From Medicago truncatula (Eukaryota > Streptophyta > Magnoliopsida > Fabales > Fabaceae), in assembly GCF_003473485.1 (NCBI RefSeq), contig NC_053045.1, positions 43,628,494-43,692,493 on the forward strand: 64,000 nucleotides of DNA, given 5' to 3'. Below are positions 22,715-35,556 of the stretch, one piece after another. The first letter of the stretch is position 1. Each line of letters begins with the position of its first letter. The notes under the pieces were generated by a model that saw only the letters and a program-made list of their open reading frames with translations, searched no databases and was not told the DNA's origin. A program made the translations under genes and the position numbers.

Positions 22715-23442
22715 CTAAACAGGGAAATAAGAACAATATTAGTCTAATGCATATTAACATGGATAAGACGTATGCGAATATAGTTACATATAATTTATAA
22801 AATAAAGGTAGCATAACTGATTTTAAGCTAAAGAAAATGTATTATGACTTCAAATTTATTTTCCTATTATCTTCCTAAAAAGGCTAGATAAATGCATTCA
22901 TGTGCATTATATGAACCCCGTTGACCAACTAATATTGTTGAAACAAATGGAAATTAAGCATCGCTCTCGCATGTGCATCTATAGCTAGCACCATTTGACA
23001 TTGATGTCTTCGAACATTTGGTGCAACTCTCATAATATCATCCAAACTGGTTATGATTGAATTTAGTTGCTTTCCAAATAGTGATGCAATATATATCCTA
23101 ACACAAATTATGCACGTGAAATAAAGAACAATGCAATATATATTTTTAATTTGTGTGTAAAAAAATTCAAAGCATGTTTGTGCATAAAAAAAAGCAGACC
23201 TTGACTAAGTTTATAAATTCAACAATTGGCCTAACCTGAGACAAATTGGAAAAATCGTTGTACGAATACATTGAGAAGAAGCCGAACTCTAACTTAAGTT
23301 CAGACTGATGCTTTCACTCTGAGCTTGAGAAGTGTTAAGGTCACGACAACAATTCAAGAAACATAGTTAAAAACAATCAAATCAAATTGTGAAATAATAA
23401 TTTACTCTAACACTGTATTGTGAAATCATAATGCAAACTTAC

Positions 23443-23528
23443 TAAGTCTTAAACTTCTCAACAACCGGATAATGTAGGTTGATGAGCAGCCTCGAACCAA
23501 TTGTTACATATATTTGGGTTGTCATTGA
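23443..23528 (-). pseudogene. RPA70-like exon inside Helitron
   Basis: An 86-nt exon with a good acceptor (TTTTGTAG) and donor (GTAAGT) encodes ..IYVTIGSRLLINLHYP then VVEKFKT. It resembles the ..LLINPDIPEVEEF.. segment of the replication protein A large-subunit-like ORFs that many plant Helitrons carry. It is short, so the evidence is thin. Confidence 0.35.
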
Positions 23529-23901
23529 CTACAAAATGGAAGCAAAGAACTCAAGGTAAATAGATGGTAAATGATAAAGCTACAGAATATTTTTCCCATA
23601 GTGTTACATCAACTATATTCTCACTGCATAAGGAAAGACATCTTTCAAGTCATTATCAAACTTCTACAAAATCATATCATCTTATGCTGACAAATTAGAA
23701 AATAATACCTTTTATCTTTCAACACTATTATAAATGTTGACAATCTCATGAAGAAGCCCGATGATTTCTTAAAAAAATTACTATTATAAATGTTGGAATT
23801 TATATTATATGATATTATATTTGTTGGTGTCATGGAAACATATATGTTTAGTTTTTTTGAATAAGAAAAAGATATGCATAGTTTGTTACAATATAAAGGT
23901 G

Positions 23902-23902
<1 letters not shown>

Positions 23903-23933
<31 letters not shown>
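23903..23933. repeat. (TA)n microsatellite
   Basis: About 15 TA units in a row inside the Helitron. Confidence 0.9.
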
Positions 23934-23938
<5 letters not shown>

Positions 23939-24668
23939 TTCAAATGAGAGGAGTGATTATTATGAGAGATGAGAGGACTTAATAATAACCATCGGATCTA
24001 AACTAATCATGTTACTTCATCAATAGCTATGTAGTCGATTAAAACAAAAAAACACAGCTCTTCGTGTTTCCTCTACACACGCTTCTCAATGCAACTTGTA
24101 CATAACCATTTAGCTAGCGATGACGATGACGATGCTTACTGCTTTTGTTAGAAGATTTCTATGGCCACCTAAATCATACATACCCCAATTGAATGTTTTT
24201 TTTTTCCATTTTCGTGATCCGTTTCTTATCAATTGATTAAATTTTTTAAAAAGGGTTAAATTAAGTTGGATTTGAACAATAGTAGAACTAAACTATAATT
24301 TCATTCTTAACCAAATCAGCTTGTGATTATTTGTTAGTCTTCTACGAAATTACTCTAACTAATTGAAATTTCTCTCCCAAAGCTATCATAATCTTTCTTT
24401 TCTTTGACAAAATCTTATTATGTTTTCTTTCTATTGAACCTAAATTGAGGGAGAGGAAAGAAAGGAACCGAAGAACCTTGAAGAGATCCTTTCTATAGAG
24501 AGAAAAATCAAGGAAGAAAAATACATAGAAGAGGTAAAAAGAGCAGTCACTTATGGCTTATGCAATAGAGAGAGAACCGAATAAGGGAAATGGAGAAAGC
24601 CAATTTACTCTTAAGAGGTGCGGCAAAGGAGTGCTACCTCAAAATTTTATAAAAATAATCTACAATTT

Positions 24669-24746
24669 TGAAGAAAAGACATCTACAATTTTACTTTTTT
24701 TTAGGGATCTAGACCTTTTTTGAAGAAAAGACATCTACAATTTTAC
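24669..24746. repeat. 26-bp direct repeats around a T-run-headed 26-nt insert
   Basis: The 26-mer at 24669-24694 (starts TGAAGAAAAGACATCTACAA) is repeated at 24721-24746. Between them is a T-run, GGGATCTAGACC and a second T-run. Similar in style to the micro-insertions but longer. Confidence 0.5.
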
Positions 24747-24799
24747 TCTTTTTTTTAACCAAAAAAGAGGTGCAGCAAAGGACTGCTACCTCAAAATTT

Positions 24800-26280
24800 T
24801 ATAAAAATAATCATACGCATTATGCAACATCAAAAAAAATTATACGGAGTAGCGTAACAAAAAATCAGACACATAAAGTATTACTCTAAACACTAATGTG
24901 TGTTGTGTATTTGTGAGGTTGAAGAAAGAAAATAAAAATATTTGGTATCATCAAATGGCAGCGTGAATAAAATATTTGTGAGGTTGTGATGATTAAACAA
25001 TATTGAAATTAAATATATAAATGATAAAAAGATAATAAAATTCCTTTGAAAAAAAGGTAATAAAATTAAATGGGACCTCCTTAAAAAAAATTAAATGCAA
25101 CGGTTCAAAAAAAATTAAATGGTAGAAAAAAAAGTATTGAAATATAATATTAAAAAATAAAAGAAAAGCTTCCCAACGTGAATTGTAGAGAGATACTTGT
25201 GAAATAAATTGTCGAGAAGTAGATTTTTGAAGTAACATTCAACAACTTTTGGCAAAAACTCATTCCATTCAATTCTATGCATTAAAAAAAGTACATTTTT
25301 TAGTAAGTACTTAATTGATATTGTATTTGGCCTAACTTCTCCTTAAAAATGTAGAAAAGTTGGAAAAAAAACCGGGTCAAACGGTATCTTATTCGCCCAC
25401 AACAGCAGTGTAGAAGCAACTGAATTTGGAAGAAAAAAATTGGAAAATAGTTAAAAATAAAAAATTATAAAATAGTTAAAAGTTTTTAAAAATATAAAAA
25501 TTGAAAAATAGATAAAAAAAAAAAAATTGGTGAGGTAGCACTCAACCAAACAACACTAAAAAAATTATATGCATTAGTAACAAAAAAACAGACAGACGGA
25601 CATAAAATATTACTCTAAACGTTAATATGTGTGTGTATATTCGCGAGTTTGAAGAAAGGAAATAATAATATTTGGAATCATTAAATGACAGGGTGAATAA
25701 AAATATTTGTGAGGTTGTGATGATTAAACGATATTGAAATTAAATATATAAGTGATAAAAAGATAATAAAATTTCTTTGAAAAAAGATAAAATTAAATGG
25801 AACCTCCTTAAAAAATTAAATGGAACGGTTGAAAAAATAAAGTTAAATGGAAGAAAAAAATATATTGAAATATAATATTAAAAAATAAAGAAAAGATTTT
25901 GCGGCGTGAGTTGAAAAGAGGTGTTTGTGAAATAAATTGTCGAGAAGTAGTTTTTTAAAGTAACATTCAACAATTTCTGGTCAAAGCTCATTCCATTCAA
26001 TTTTATGCGTTCAAAAAAGTACTTTTTTTAGTAAGTACTTCTCCTTACTAATTGATATTGTGTTTGGCCTAACTTCTCCTTAAAAATGTAGCGAAGTTTG
26101 AAAAAAGTCGGGTCAAACGATACCTTAATCTCTCACAACAGCAATGTAGAAGCAACTGAATTTGGGAGAAAAAAAATGAAAAATAGTTAAAAATATAAAA
26201 ATTGGAAAATAATTAAAAGTTATTTAAAATATAAAAATTAGAAAATAATTAAAAAAATTGGTTAGGGGCAAAAATGGAAA
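24800..26280. repeat. About 735-bp tandem duplication within Helitron
   Basis: Unit A (about 24800-25530) and unit B (about 25535-26280) share long blocks in the same order, for example GAGGTTGTGATGATTAAAC (24980 and 25711) and TAGAAGCAACTGAATTTGG (25411 and 26147). The offset drifts from 731 to 736 bp. Divergence is clearly visible, so the duplication is not recent. Unit B is next to the Helitron 5' end. Confidence 0.85.
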
Positions 26281-27718
26281 TTCATAGGTCATAGTTCAAA
26301 AAAAAATTAACTAATAAGTAGATTACCAAATTGCCCCTTATAGGGGCAAAATGGTAAATCCATGGAACATTTCTTTTAATATAAGTATATAGATAAATGT
26401 GATAATATACGACATATTTATGGTATGATATCCATTTGAATTGACGCATAGCGATCCTTGTCTACATAGTTGATTAGAGTACACTTTTTTTTATTAGCAA
26501 ATGACAATTTTGCAGACGCATAAATAAATGTGGCTATCTTTGTCAATATGTCATTACATCTTTTGGCTTTTGTAAAGAAAAAGAAGTTCAGATCAGCTGT
26601 ATTCTAAAACAAAAAAATCCAGCCGTAAAACTCAAATACACAAGGACAAGGTGCTAATAATAAATGTATTGTAGGTTTAAAGTTTAAACTAGGCACTTGT
26701 GCCTAAAAATTTAAATGTCCCAGCAGTTTTTAATACAAATTTGAACAATTTTCCTTCCATTAATGTAATATAGTGTCATGTCTTAACGTTTAATTCAACA
26801 ATAGCATTATTTCATTAGAACTTATTTTTCTGTTCTATCTTTGACTGTAAATTTCTACAAATATAGCTGTTTAATTAATGGATTTCATTTATAACAAACT
26901 AGTTAATGATATTTTAAGAACACAGTCGACATATTTGATATATATGTATAGATTTAATTTCTTAATAAGGGGTTTTTTCTCCTACATATTTGAGTTTTGT
27001 TCTAGCATTTCAAGTACAGATTCTCATACATACTCATCACAACCATTGACTTAACTATCATCCTTTTGTCCATTGCGTGATTCTAATCACCAATTTCCCT
27101 TTCATTGCATGTAACACGTTGGAATAAAAATCATATATGCTTGTCCACCGGGGGAATAAATTTGATTTCCATATTCCACTTTACCAACTTACCAAGAAAT
27201 CAACACCTACCTACTATATATGATATGATTAAAACTTCATGGAATCACAACACACATGGCATCAAACCTAGGAATGAATTAATGCTTCGCTTAAAAGTGG
27301 CTCATCACACCAATTAAGTTCTCCATAATAATATAAATAAATGGATACAACTGAGAAACTACCTAAGCATTAAGCAAAAATAAAGTCACATAAGAAAAGT
27401 AGTGCTATTAGAGAATGTCAAATATGTATAAAGCCATATTAGATAAACAAAACCAAAAATAATTAAAACATTGCAATATTAATTTGTTATAACCTGGAAA
27501 CATCGATTGCCGAATTGGTCCATCAGGTGGCCTAGTGAGTCACCTCTCCTACGGTACTTTGGTGCCTACTATACGTGTACTCGTGATTGTAAATTGTAAT
27601 CAAATTATTCCTTCTTATAATAGTGATCATAATTGACTAAAACAATTTTATTTTAATTCGAGTGTGGGAATAGTTTCATTAAAATAAGACGTCCTGATTA
27701 ATGAATTTTAGTTAAGAA

Positions 27719-27780
27719 TTTTTTTTTTTTTGGTAGAACTGAGGTTTGAATCTCTTAGTTGAAACTCATTATCCGAATTA
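27719..27780 (-). mobile_element. Truncated tRNA-derived SINE 3' part
   Basis: On the minus strand: GAGATTCAAACCTCAG (B-box-like), then TTCTACC and a run of 13 A. The layout matches 43230-43290 and 48198-48238. Confidence 0.5.
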
Positions 27781-30349
27781 AAATTTTTCTCTTTCGTTTA
27801 GATTTAAACTCAATACCTCTAACTCGTTATCTTATGACTCACTCAAATCAGTTAAGTTATACCATCCCTAAAAGAATTAAGAAGTGAGGTGATAAAACAA
27901 AGAACCTCATTCTCACATCAACATAATATTAGTTAGTTAATTAATTATATTAATATGTTGCTTGGCTCCACCAGCAACAGCAAGAGTCACGAAAACACAC
28001 GCGAATCTGTTGTTTGGATCCTTAATCAAATATTTAAAGGAACTAATTATAGTGAGAGTGAATTATTTATGTAAAGTACTTTGATGGACATAAGTGGCAT
28101 CTTAGTTGGACATATTTCCCTTACTTAAGATTTCAACTTGAATTTAATTAATTAATTAATTTACAATGTCGTTTTCAACTTTGTCCAACAAACATTCTTT
28201 GTAATTTGTCCTCTTCAATTTCATACCCTTTACCTACCCAGCCGACCAAGATTGATTTCCATGCACATTCTTATTCTCTCTTCATTGTTCATATATATGA
28301 TCAACCTTAATTTCAAATATAGTCAAGTTTAATCAATTGATTTTATTTGTGATCTCACCCCTTAATCGTGGCTTTATTATTATATATTTGCATGTGCTAT
28401 ATGTGGTCCCGAAATCTTAATCTTATGGCACCCAACTTGGAGAAACTATATGGCATGATTATTTCTTTTCAATTCATTCATTAGTACTATTTGATCCATT
28501 TCTATATATAATCAATCAGTAATATGTAATAAATAAAAGTTAAAGTGCAAAGTTTATAATTGCTATTAACTCATTTTTTTAAATCTCTAGTGTTCTCATT
28601 TTCTAGTTGAGTTGGGTGTTTTTTACCTCACAAGTGTTTCTATTACTTTTACAACTCTTATAGTATTTGTTAGCAAGTATTATGATGTTAACAAATTATT
28701 TAAGCTATGAAACAGTGTCTAGACACCTTTAGTTATCAATCTATAACCATGATATGGGCAAATAATTAGCATTTTTCATTTAAATGTACATTTTTTTTTG
28801 AAATCATATGCCTACATTTGTGAAGACCAATTCTGATCCAGATTTTGACGGCATTTGTATTTCGGTTTCATTTCCAACTCTTTTACTTCTTTGTTCCTTT
28901 TTAATTGTCGTTTTTGCAAAATAACTGTTTTTAATTATTGCCACTTTTAAAATTTAATACAAATTTGGAGTGCATTTGCATATAATCTGAATCTAAAATT
29001 TCTGCTTCAGTAAGACAATTATCTTTTTTCTATGCAGGCTAATTAAATTTGATGTATGACTATTATCTAATATACTAAATATTTTAAAAATATCATCAAA
29101 TGTGCCCTATTGACAACGTTACTATCAAGGCTGTCAAATTTTTGAAAATTCAAATGCGTCAATGTAACACTTCGGCATTCCTCCAATGTACCTGAATTTG
29201 TGTTCAAACTTTCAAGTCTGACAGCAACTACTGATTAAAAATGTCTAATATTGATTCCAATGTTTACACCATGATATGTATCTTTGTTTCACTTTTTACT
29301 TCTTACGGACAACTCAATATAATTTTCTGAGTTATATTTAATTTATAGTGATGTAAGCCCTCTTTTTTTTTTTTTTTGGAGAAGAAATAATGAAGACCCT
29401 CTTAATACCTAGAAAATAGATGTATTTTTTTTGGTGCACGCAATGCATAATGTAAAATAATGATCGTTATGAAATCTAAAAGTGCTACATGAAATTATAC
29501 GACTCTCTTTTAGTTTAACCAGTAATTTTGAGTTAGAATTCTAACCATGAAAATACAATAATATTAACATTTTTGGAGTAGTATTTTTGCTCTATATATA
29601 GTCTAATCTGATTTAAGAAATTAGTCTTCACAATTATACATGTGAGAATATTTGATTTAAAAGAATCTTTTTGTTTCAAGGCTTATTGCTTACAATCAAT
29701 CTAAAAAGGTTTCCACGATAATATCCTGTTTTAAAGGCATTTTAAGGTTCAAATATTTTTTTACTGTGAATAGTACTAATCCTTTGCTGTTTCTGACCAT
29801 CAAGGTTTGTTCTGGTGGTTATCCTTCACTAATCAAAATAATTGCTAGAGCTTCAATTAATCACCCTCTATGTTCTATATGAGGACCACATCCCACATAT
29901 ATAAGCTCTAGCCAATATATTTATGGGTGCGTATATAATAGAGCAAAAATCACACGCATCCACAGACTTTGAAATGTAACACATGCATGCATCACATAGA
30001 TATATATATATCCCTAAGCCAAGTTGGATACATCCAATCACATGACATAATTAGAGAGTATAATAAATCACCACCCCTCTATTAAGTACTAATTAACCTT
30101 AATTTCCCTTGTGTCCCACTAGGCATCATCATGCGTCTGCCAACTGTTCTTAACCTTACTGCTAAGAATTTTTGGCCCTACTTACCACCCCCTCCCCTAA
30201 TGACAATCAATTTAGACAAACAAATTTAGCCCATATGGACCATCCTGTACTTGACTACTTGCCAACGAAGGATTGAATCCTAATTGATGTCTGTATTTAG
30301 TGTCTAGATGTAACTTGAACATGATTACCTCATATCATAAATAAATGTT

Positions 30350-30853
30350 GTAAGATGAGATTAAGTCTGAATACATGTTTATAAACAGAGCAGTTCCCAC
30401 TTTACAATTTGATTTTGTAAGGTTTGAGTTATGTCAACATAAATTCTAAGATAACATTAATTAAAATTTGTTGGAGCACTAGCTATAAGGTTACCACAAT
30501 TGAGGTACTCGACTACAAATCTAATTATGAGTTTAAACAGAGTGTCAAAAGTCTCATATTAAATAAGATAAAATTTTAAAAGAGAGTATTAAGAGCCTCA
30601 CGTAGGATAAGATAAAATTTGAAAACATGTTTATAAACGATGTAGTTCTCACCTTACAAATTGATTTTATAAGGATTGAGTTATATCAACCTAAATTCTA
30701 TGACATCAAAGTCTAACCAAAATTTGTTAGAGCATTTTTTATAAGGTCATCACAATCGAGGGCTCTAAAAATTTATTTCTGAGTATAAAAAGAGAATATC
30801 AACTGTCAAGAGTCTCATATTAGATAAGATAAGATTTAAAAATATGTTTATTA
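30350..30853. repeat. Two-unit (about 252 bp) direct repeat, LTR-like family
   Basis: Units start near 30350 and 30602. Both contain ACATGTTTATAAAC, CTTTACAA/CTTACAAATTGATTTT, GTAAGG/ATAAGGATTGAGTTAT, AAAATTTGTT..GAGCA and AGTCTCATATTA.ATAAGATA. A more decayed relative lies at 61140-61300. Probably LTR or TRIM remnants. Confidence 0.6.
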
Positions 30854-31556
30854 ATGATAGGATAAAATTTAAAGTGATTAAGTCTAGCCCAAATTCCTAG
30901 AATGTGAGAAAACAAAAAAACTGTACTTGCCTAGCATCTTTCAAATTTCCTTGTCAACTTTGTATTTGTATTGGTGGCCTGGCCAAGTCCCCCTCTAATC
31001 AAATTATAATAGCATACCACAAAATAGCATCATGCAACATCTACGTCCATTTTACAACCAAAACACATACAGCACTATCAGTGGTCTAAAATATTCCACC
31101 TGTCAACCACTCACCTTCACCTTAAGGGTTAAGTATTCCTCTCTCTTTCTCTAATAATAATATTTTATAATATAATACTTGTGCTAGAAGAAAGACTCTC
31201 CTAGGTTGTTAGAACCATAGTCTGCATTAAATTCCATAGGATTGCGCCGTCTGCTACATTAATCAAAACTCTTCACATCACACACAATCTCAACTAGTTT
31301 TAGCTCATCTTGTTTATCATTAATAATAATAACTCCTTTTTTTTTTTTTTAATTAACAGATAGATAAGATCATAAATAGGTATTAGATATAAACATCAAA
31401 TAGATCATAAACTCACTTGTTCTCACCTTCAAAACCCACTCCAAAACCAACAATCACATCCTCAATCAAAGCTAAGGGATAAACTTTTCTTCTTCTTCTT
31501 TTCATGATTTGTTTTTTTTTGGTTGATTAGTACTTTTAAAGAGTTGAATTTAAGAC

Positions 31557-32453
31557 ATGGGTTTGAGTTCTAAACAGGTTATTTCTAGCAGTGGACTTGA
31601 TTGGAAACAAACCTTATTAGAATCTCAAGATTTGGAACTTCCAAAGCCTCATCATCTAATGAGAAAACAACAACAGCAACAAAGTCAGCAACAAGCAGAA
31701 CATTTGAATTGTCCAAGATGTGATTCAACAAACACAAAGTTTTGTTACTACAACAATTACAACAAGTCTCAACCTCGTCACTTCTGTAGAGCTTGTAAAA
31801 GACACTGGACTAAAGGTGGAACTCTACGCAATGTTCCTGTTGGTGGTGGCAGAAAGAATAAGAGGATCAAGAAACCAACCACACCAGTTACTTCTTCCAC
31901 CACCATAACTACTACTAGTACTACTTGCACCACCTCTATTACAAATATGAATAGCAACATGGCAATTCAAACTCCTCTTCAAGTTGGTGATCACAAAAGC
32001 ATTCCTTCATCTCTATATCAAGCTCTAATTCATCCACCATCTTTGCTTCTACAACAGAATATGATGAATAACTTATCAGAAAACAAAGATTTTGGTATTG
32101 GTAATGGTAATGGTAATGTTAATGTTAATGGCATGTTTACTAGTACTAGTTCAACTTTGCACCTTCCTCATCAAAATCAAACCATGCTCTTTCCCTTTTC
32201 AACCTCAAGCTCTTTTGACACAACTACTTGTTCATCATCCAATGTTTATTACTATGGAGAGGATTTTAAAACAATAGAGGAACCAATAATTCCAAGCACT
32301 GGCTGCACTAACACAAAGCCATGGGAGATACCAGCAGCATCAACAAGTGGTGGCATGGAAAGTTCAAAGTATTGGAATTGGGAAGACATTGATTCATTGG
32401 TTTCAACTGATCTAAAGAATCCTTATTGGGATGATTCTGATATCAAACCTTGA
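31557..32453 (+). CDS. Dof zinc-finger transcription factor (intronless, 298 aa)
   Basis: Plant-specific DNA-binding protein that recognises AAAG cores. The Dof finger starts near residue 52: [20 protein letters not shown], then [20 protein letters not shown] and [12 protein letters not shown]. The four Cys follow the C-x2-C-x21-C-x2-C rule, and the basic tail is a likely nuclear signal. The N-terminus ([18 protein letters not shown]) is a conserved motif in one Dof subgroup, then a Gln-rich stretch (38-47). The C-terminal part is Ser/Thr/Asn-rich with a [10 protein letters not shown] tract near 181 and an acidic Trp-containing end ([20 protein letters not shown]) that may activate transcription. 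I cannot give the exact subgroup symbol. The start is the first ATG and agrees with homologues as I recall them. Confidence 0.95.
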   Translation: MGLSSKQVISSSGLDWKQTLLESQDLELPKPHHLMRKQQQQQSQQQAEHLNCPRCDSTNTKFCYYNNYNKSQPRHFCRACKRHWTKGGTLRNVPVGGGRKNKRIKKPTTPVTSSTTITTTSTTCTTSITNMNSNMAIQTPLQVGDHKSIPSSLYQALIHPPSLLLQQNMMNNLSENKDFGIGNGNGNVNVNGMFTSTSSTLHLPHQNQTMLFPFSTSSSFDTTTCSSSNVYYYGEDFKTIEEPIIPSTGCTNTKPWEIPAASTSGGMESSKYWNWEDIDSLVSTDLKNPYWDDSDIKP

Positions 32454-33100
32454 TACCAAAAAAACAAGAAGAAAAAGTAACGCCAACATGTGCTAGTTTA
32501 CTGTTATTGTCCATAGATGATTAATTAGCCTATTTAATTTAATTGGGGTGTATTTATGTGTTTTTTTCATACAGATGATTAAGTAAGTGTTCTTGTTAAT
32601 TTTCCAGATGAGGCATGTTAATTGTTTTGTGCTGGTTTTTTCTGCATATGTAATTTCTTACTAAACAACAATATTTGGATTGAAGCTGTCATGTTTTAGT
32701 TTCAGCTTCAAGTTCAAGCAAAGGGTCCCAATTAGCTGTAATCCACTCAATTTGCCTCTTTGTTTATCTCTCTATTATTTTCTATTATCACTAATAAATT
32801 GGTTTTGTTAGTGTATGCAAGGAGTCTAGCTTTATTTCTTAATGTAGGATTTTATTTTTGAAGTTTTCTGAGTGTTTTGTTATGTGGATGATTCTTATAG
32901 ATCATATGGGGTCTGAATCAGCACTGAACAGACAAGAGAATGTGATGGAAGATTCTTGTGGATATGTTTATATGTTGGGAATTATATCATCACAAAGATT
33001 TTATTGCTTCTGAATCAGCACCTTGAGATCATTCTTTGATCCGGGGATTAAAATAATTCTTATTGTATAGTATTATGTGCCTCTGGATTATTTCTATATG

Positions 33101-33340
33101 GTTTTTTTAGGTCTGTTTGGATTTATTTGAGTTTACTTGATGGAATAAACACTTCTGATATTTTTTTACTTGAGTGAAACAACTTGTGACTTGTCCACAA
33201 ACTGTCTTCAGCTGATTTTTATAAGTTTCTCGAATAGCTTATAAATAGCTAAATATGAAAACAATTTAACTTCAATTTTTCTTTTATTATACAAATAAGC
33301 ACTTATATGATCAACATGTAGGTTATAAGCTATGATGAAG
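33101..33340. mobile_element. AGCTTAT-rich MITE family (copy near Dof)
   Basis: GTCTGTTTGGATTTATTTGA at one end, TAAGCACTTATATGATCAAC and GGTTATAAGC at the other, with ACTGTCTTCAGCTGATTTTT and GAATAGCTTATAAATAGCT inside. It shares motifs with the copies at 36640-37230, 44073-44300 and 53210-53420. Probably hAT-like, but superfamily not proven. Confidence 0.5.
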
Positions 33341-33354
33341 CACGAACACTCCTT

Positions 33355-33640
33355 AAAGTGTCCCAGTGTCGGACACGCGACACCGATACGACACTGACAC
33401 ATATAATTACATTGAATTATGTGTATTTTCTCAAATTATTAGCGGTGTCGGCGTGTCAGTGTCATGTCGTGTCCGTATCGGTGCTTCATGAAAGACGGAT
33501 ACTAACGCGGACACCCAACACAACATTGACATCGACATACAAAGAAATGATGATTTTGTTCTCTTATCATCGGTACACCGAATCTGACACGAACACCAAA
33601 CACCTCTTTGATCGGAAATGTCGATGCTATTGAGACTATA
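33355..33640. repeat. GTGTCGG/CCGACAC-rich fold-back repeat
   Basis: GTGTCGGACACGCGACACCG at 33366 onward and CGGTGTCGGCGTGTCAGTGT at about 33444 are imperfect inverted copies, and further CGGACACC, TCGGTACACCG and GACACGAACACC motifs follow to 33605. It is G+C-rich against AT-rich flanks and looks like a fold-back element. Confidence 0.55.
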
Positions 33641-35556
33641 AGTGCCTTATTAAGTTGTTTATCTAGATACAAAATTAGTTGAATTGGGTTTTCATCTTGA
33701 TTCCAAATGAAATAGAATATTAGTGAATACTACTAAATAGTGTACGGTATATTGGACCACCGTATATTCAAGGATAGTTTAGTGCTTGTCGTTTCCTGTA
33801 TTATTGAGGAGTGAAGAGCCATGGACCAATACAATAGTAGACCTCTTTTTAGTCACAAAGTTTCCCCACAGAGTAATAAATTAAAAACTTTGATTTGAAT
33901 AATTGGTATCACTCAGCTTTGTACTTTATGCATGTGAGGACCTCAAATCCTACCTTAACAAGTAGCCACAATCATCTTGATCAGATTCATACGCATGCGT
34001 TTATGGTCTATTAATAACTAGTAGTAACATTCAAATATATAGAGTCACGTTACAACTGGGATTGGACCAGCAAAGGACAGCACAACAGCCACTCTACAAC
34101 TGGGATTTAATGTTACTATAGTACCTTGTACACATAATATTAGTATAGTATAAGATTAGATGTATAAATATCTTGAAATGTTTTATTTAATATTAATAAA
34201 ATTGGCTATTTGGCTTGAAAAATTATCAACTTCTTACCTTGTTTTCAATTATATATCATCATGAAGGCCACAGCTAGCCACAATTGAAAACAAAATATCA
34301 CTAGATCTGTATTGAACAAACTAAAAGATTTGCATGGGACCACTCAAACTCGTGTAGTGTAGCAAAGTGTTTAGAAGTTAGTATCATTAGTTCATTACTA
34401 TTTCTAATGACTTGTGTGAAATTTTAGGGAATTTAAATTCCTTCAACCCAAGTACAATATTATTATTTCTAAGAACTTCGTCATCTCAGTAGAGGTGCCA
34501 TTGGCAACGACTCGCCAATAGTGGTGGGAATAAGCATCACTAAATTTTGTTCGATCTGAGTCTGACCTACTTCAAAAATGTTAGACATGAGTCTATAATA
34601 TTAACTTACAAAAATATTAATTGTTCCATTTTCTTTCAATAATTTGTTTTCAATTCACTTGTATTTATCTTTTATTTTGTTATTTTCTGTTATTTCAGTT
34701 TTTCTGGTAGTTGGTTGGTTTGTTGTCATGTATAAGGACAACATTCGTTCTCTAATTTCATTGTAGTTTCATCAAGTTTATCAATTCAATAAGATGAGTA
34801 TTATTCAAATATATTGGGATATTTTCTTTTCTGATTCGCCATTTTCATCTTCTTGGATGCTTGCTCCGTTAACAACTCACATTTTACTTTCACCAAAATA
34901 AATTTAGAATTGTGCTTGAAATGTGTCTCGGTTTATATTTGGCCGACCATTTCAATTTTCAATTTGATGAATGCACCAACATATGATTTCGCAAAAAATC
35001 TTGATCTTATAATTATAAAACTTACAAAATGTTCATTGATACGAAAAAGTTTGACAAAAAACGCAAGAATCTCACGTCGCAGTTTGTAACACTTATAAAC
35101 AAATTTACAAGATCACTCTTCCATGTATGGTTAGCCATATACTTTGATAGGTCAAATATTTTACTATTATATAAAACTTATCCAAATGCTATCTATTACG
35201 ATTCCTATATGTCGGTATACTAGCATGTCACTCTCTATAAGGTTCTGCCATGATGGAAAAGTCAACTGAAATGAAATATAAACCATCCTACCCTCCATTG
35301 TGATTCTTACTTCTTATAGGTGGGGTATAAATAAGTAAGATTCGAAACGCAATGAGACATTACTTATTGTGATATGATTTAAGAGTCAAAGCAATCCAAA
35401 TTTAATTAAAGAACATAGTCTTCTAAACTCTAAACAAACTCTTTTTCAACCTAGCTTCATAATTATAGACTCCCACAATTCACATCCATGTAATAAGTCA
35501 AGTTAATAGTAATACACTTCCTCCCAAAGTCCTAAGTAGGATACATTGCATTAAAT

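Larger units (their letters stand above)
22156..26393 (-). mobile_element. Non-autonomous Helitron, 4.2 kb
   Basis: Read on the minus strand the element starts at 26393 with TCTATATACTTATATTAAAA, the usual plant Helitron 5' end. It finishes with a GC-rich hairpin (AACCCGTGC-GAA-GCACGGGTT, plus positions 22165-22185), then 8 nt, then CTAG at 22159-22156. Flanking bases are A on the 5' side and T on the 3' side, as for Helitron insertion between A and T. No Rep/helicase ORF is visible. It carries a B3-domain exon (22466-22714), an RPA-like exon (23443-23528), a (TA)n tract (23903-23933) and a 735-bp tandem duplication (about 24800-26280). Confidence 0.85.
26394..31556. other. 5.2-kb gene-free region upstream of the Dof gene
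   Basis: AT-rich; no conserved ORF. Contains a truncated SINE-like piece (27719-27780) and a two-unit dispersed repeat (30350-30853). The last 200 bp before the ATG have a T-run, a CTT repeat (about 31488-31501) and a polypyrimidine-rich leader, likely the Dof promoter and 5'UTR. Confidence 0.45.
32454..35556. other. Spacer between Dof and DUF1218 genes
   Basis: Dof 3'UTR, then MITE-type repeats (33101-33340, 33355-33640). 34853-35223 has two overlapping plus-strand ORFs of 78 and 64 codons with no recognised motif. The rest is AT-rich with nothing recognised. Confidence 0.45.

Noticed and set aside
27490..27590. Small G+C-richer block with a short hairpin (AGGTGGC..GTCACCT), considered as a microRNA
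   Set aside because: The stem is only about 7 bp and imperfect; no precursor-length fold is visible.
34853..35223. Two overlapping plus-strand ORFs between Dof and DUF1218
   Set aside because: Residue content follows AT-rich sequence, no motif recognised, no splice-linked partners found.
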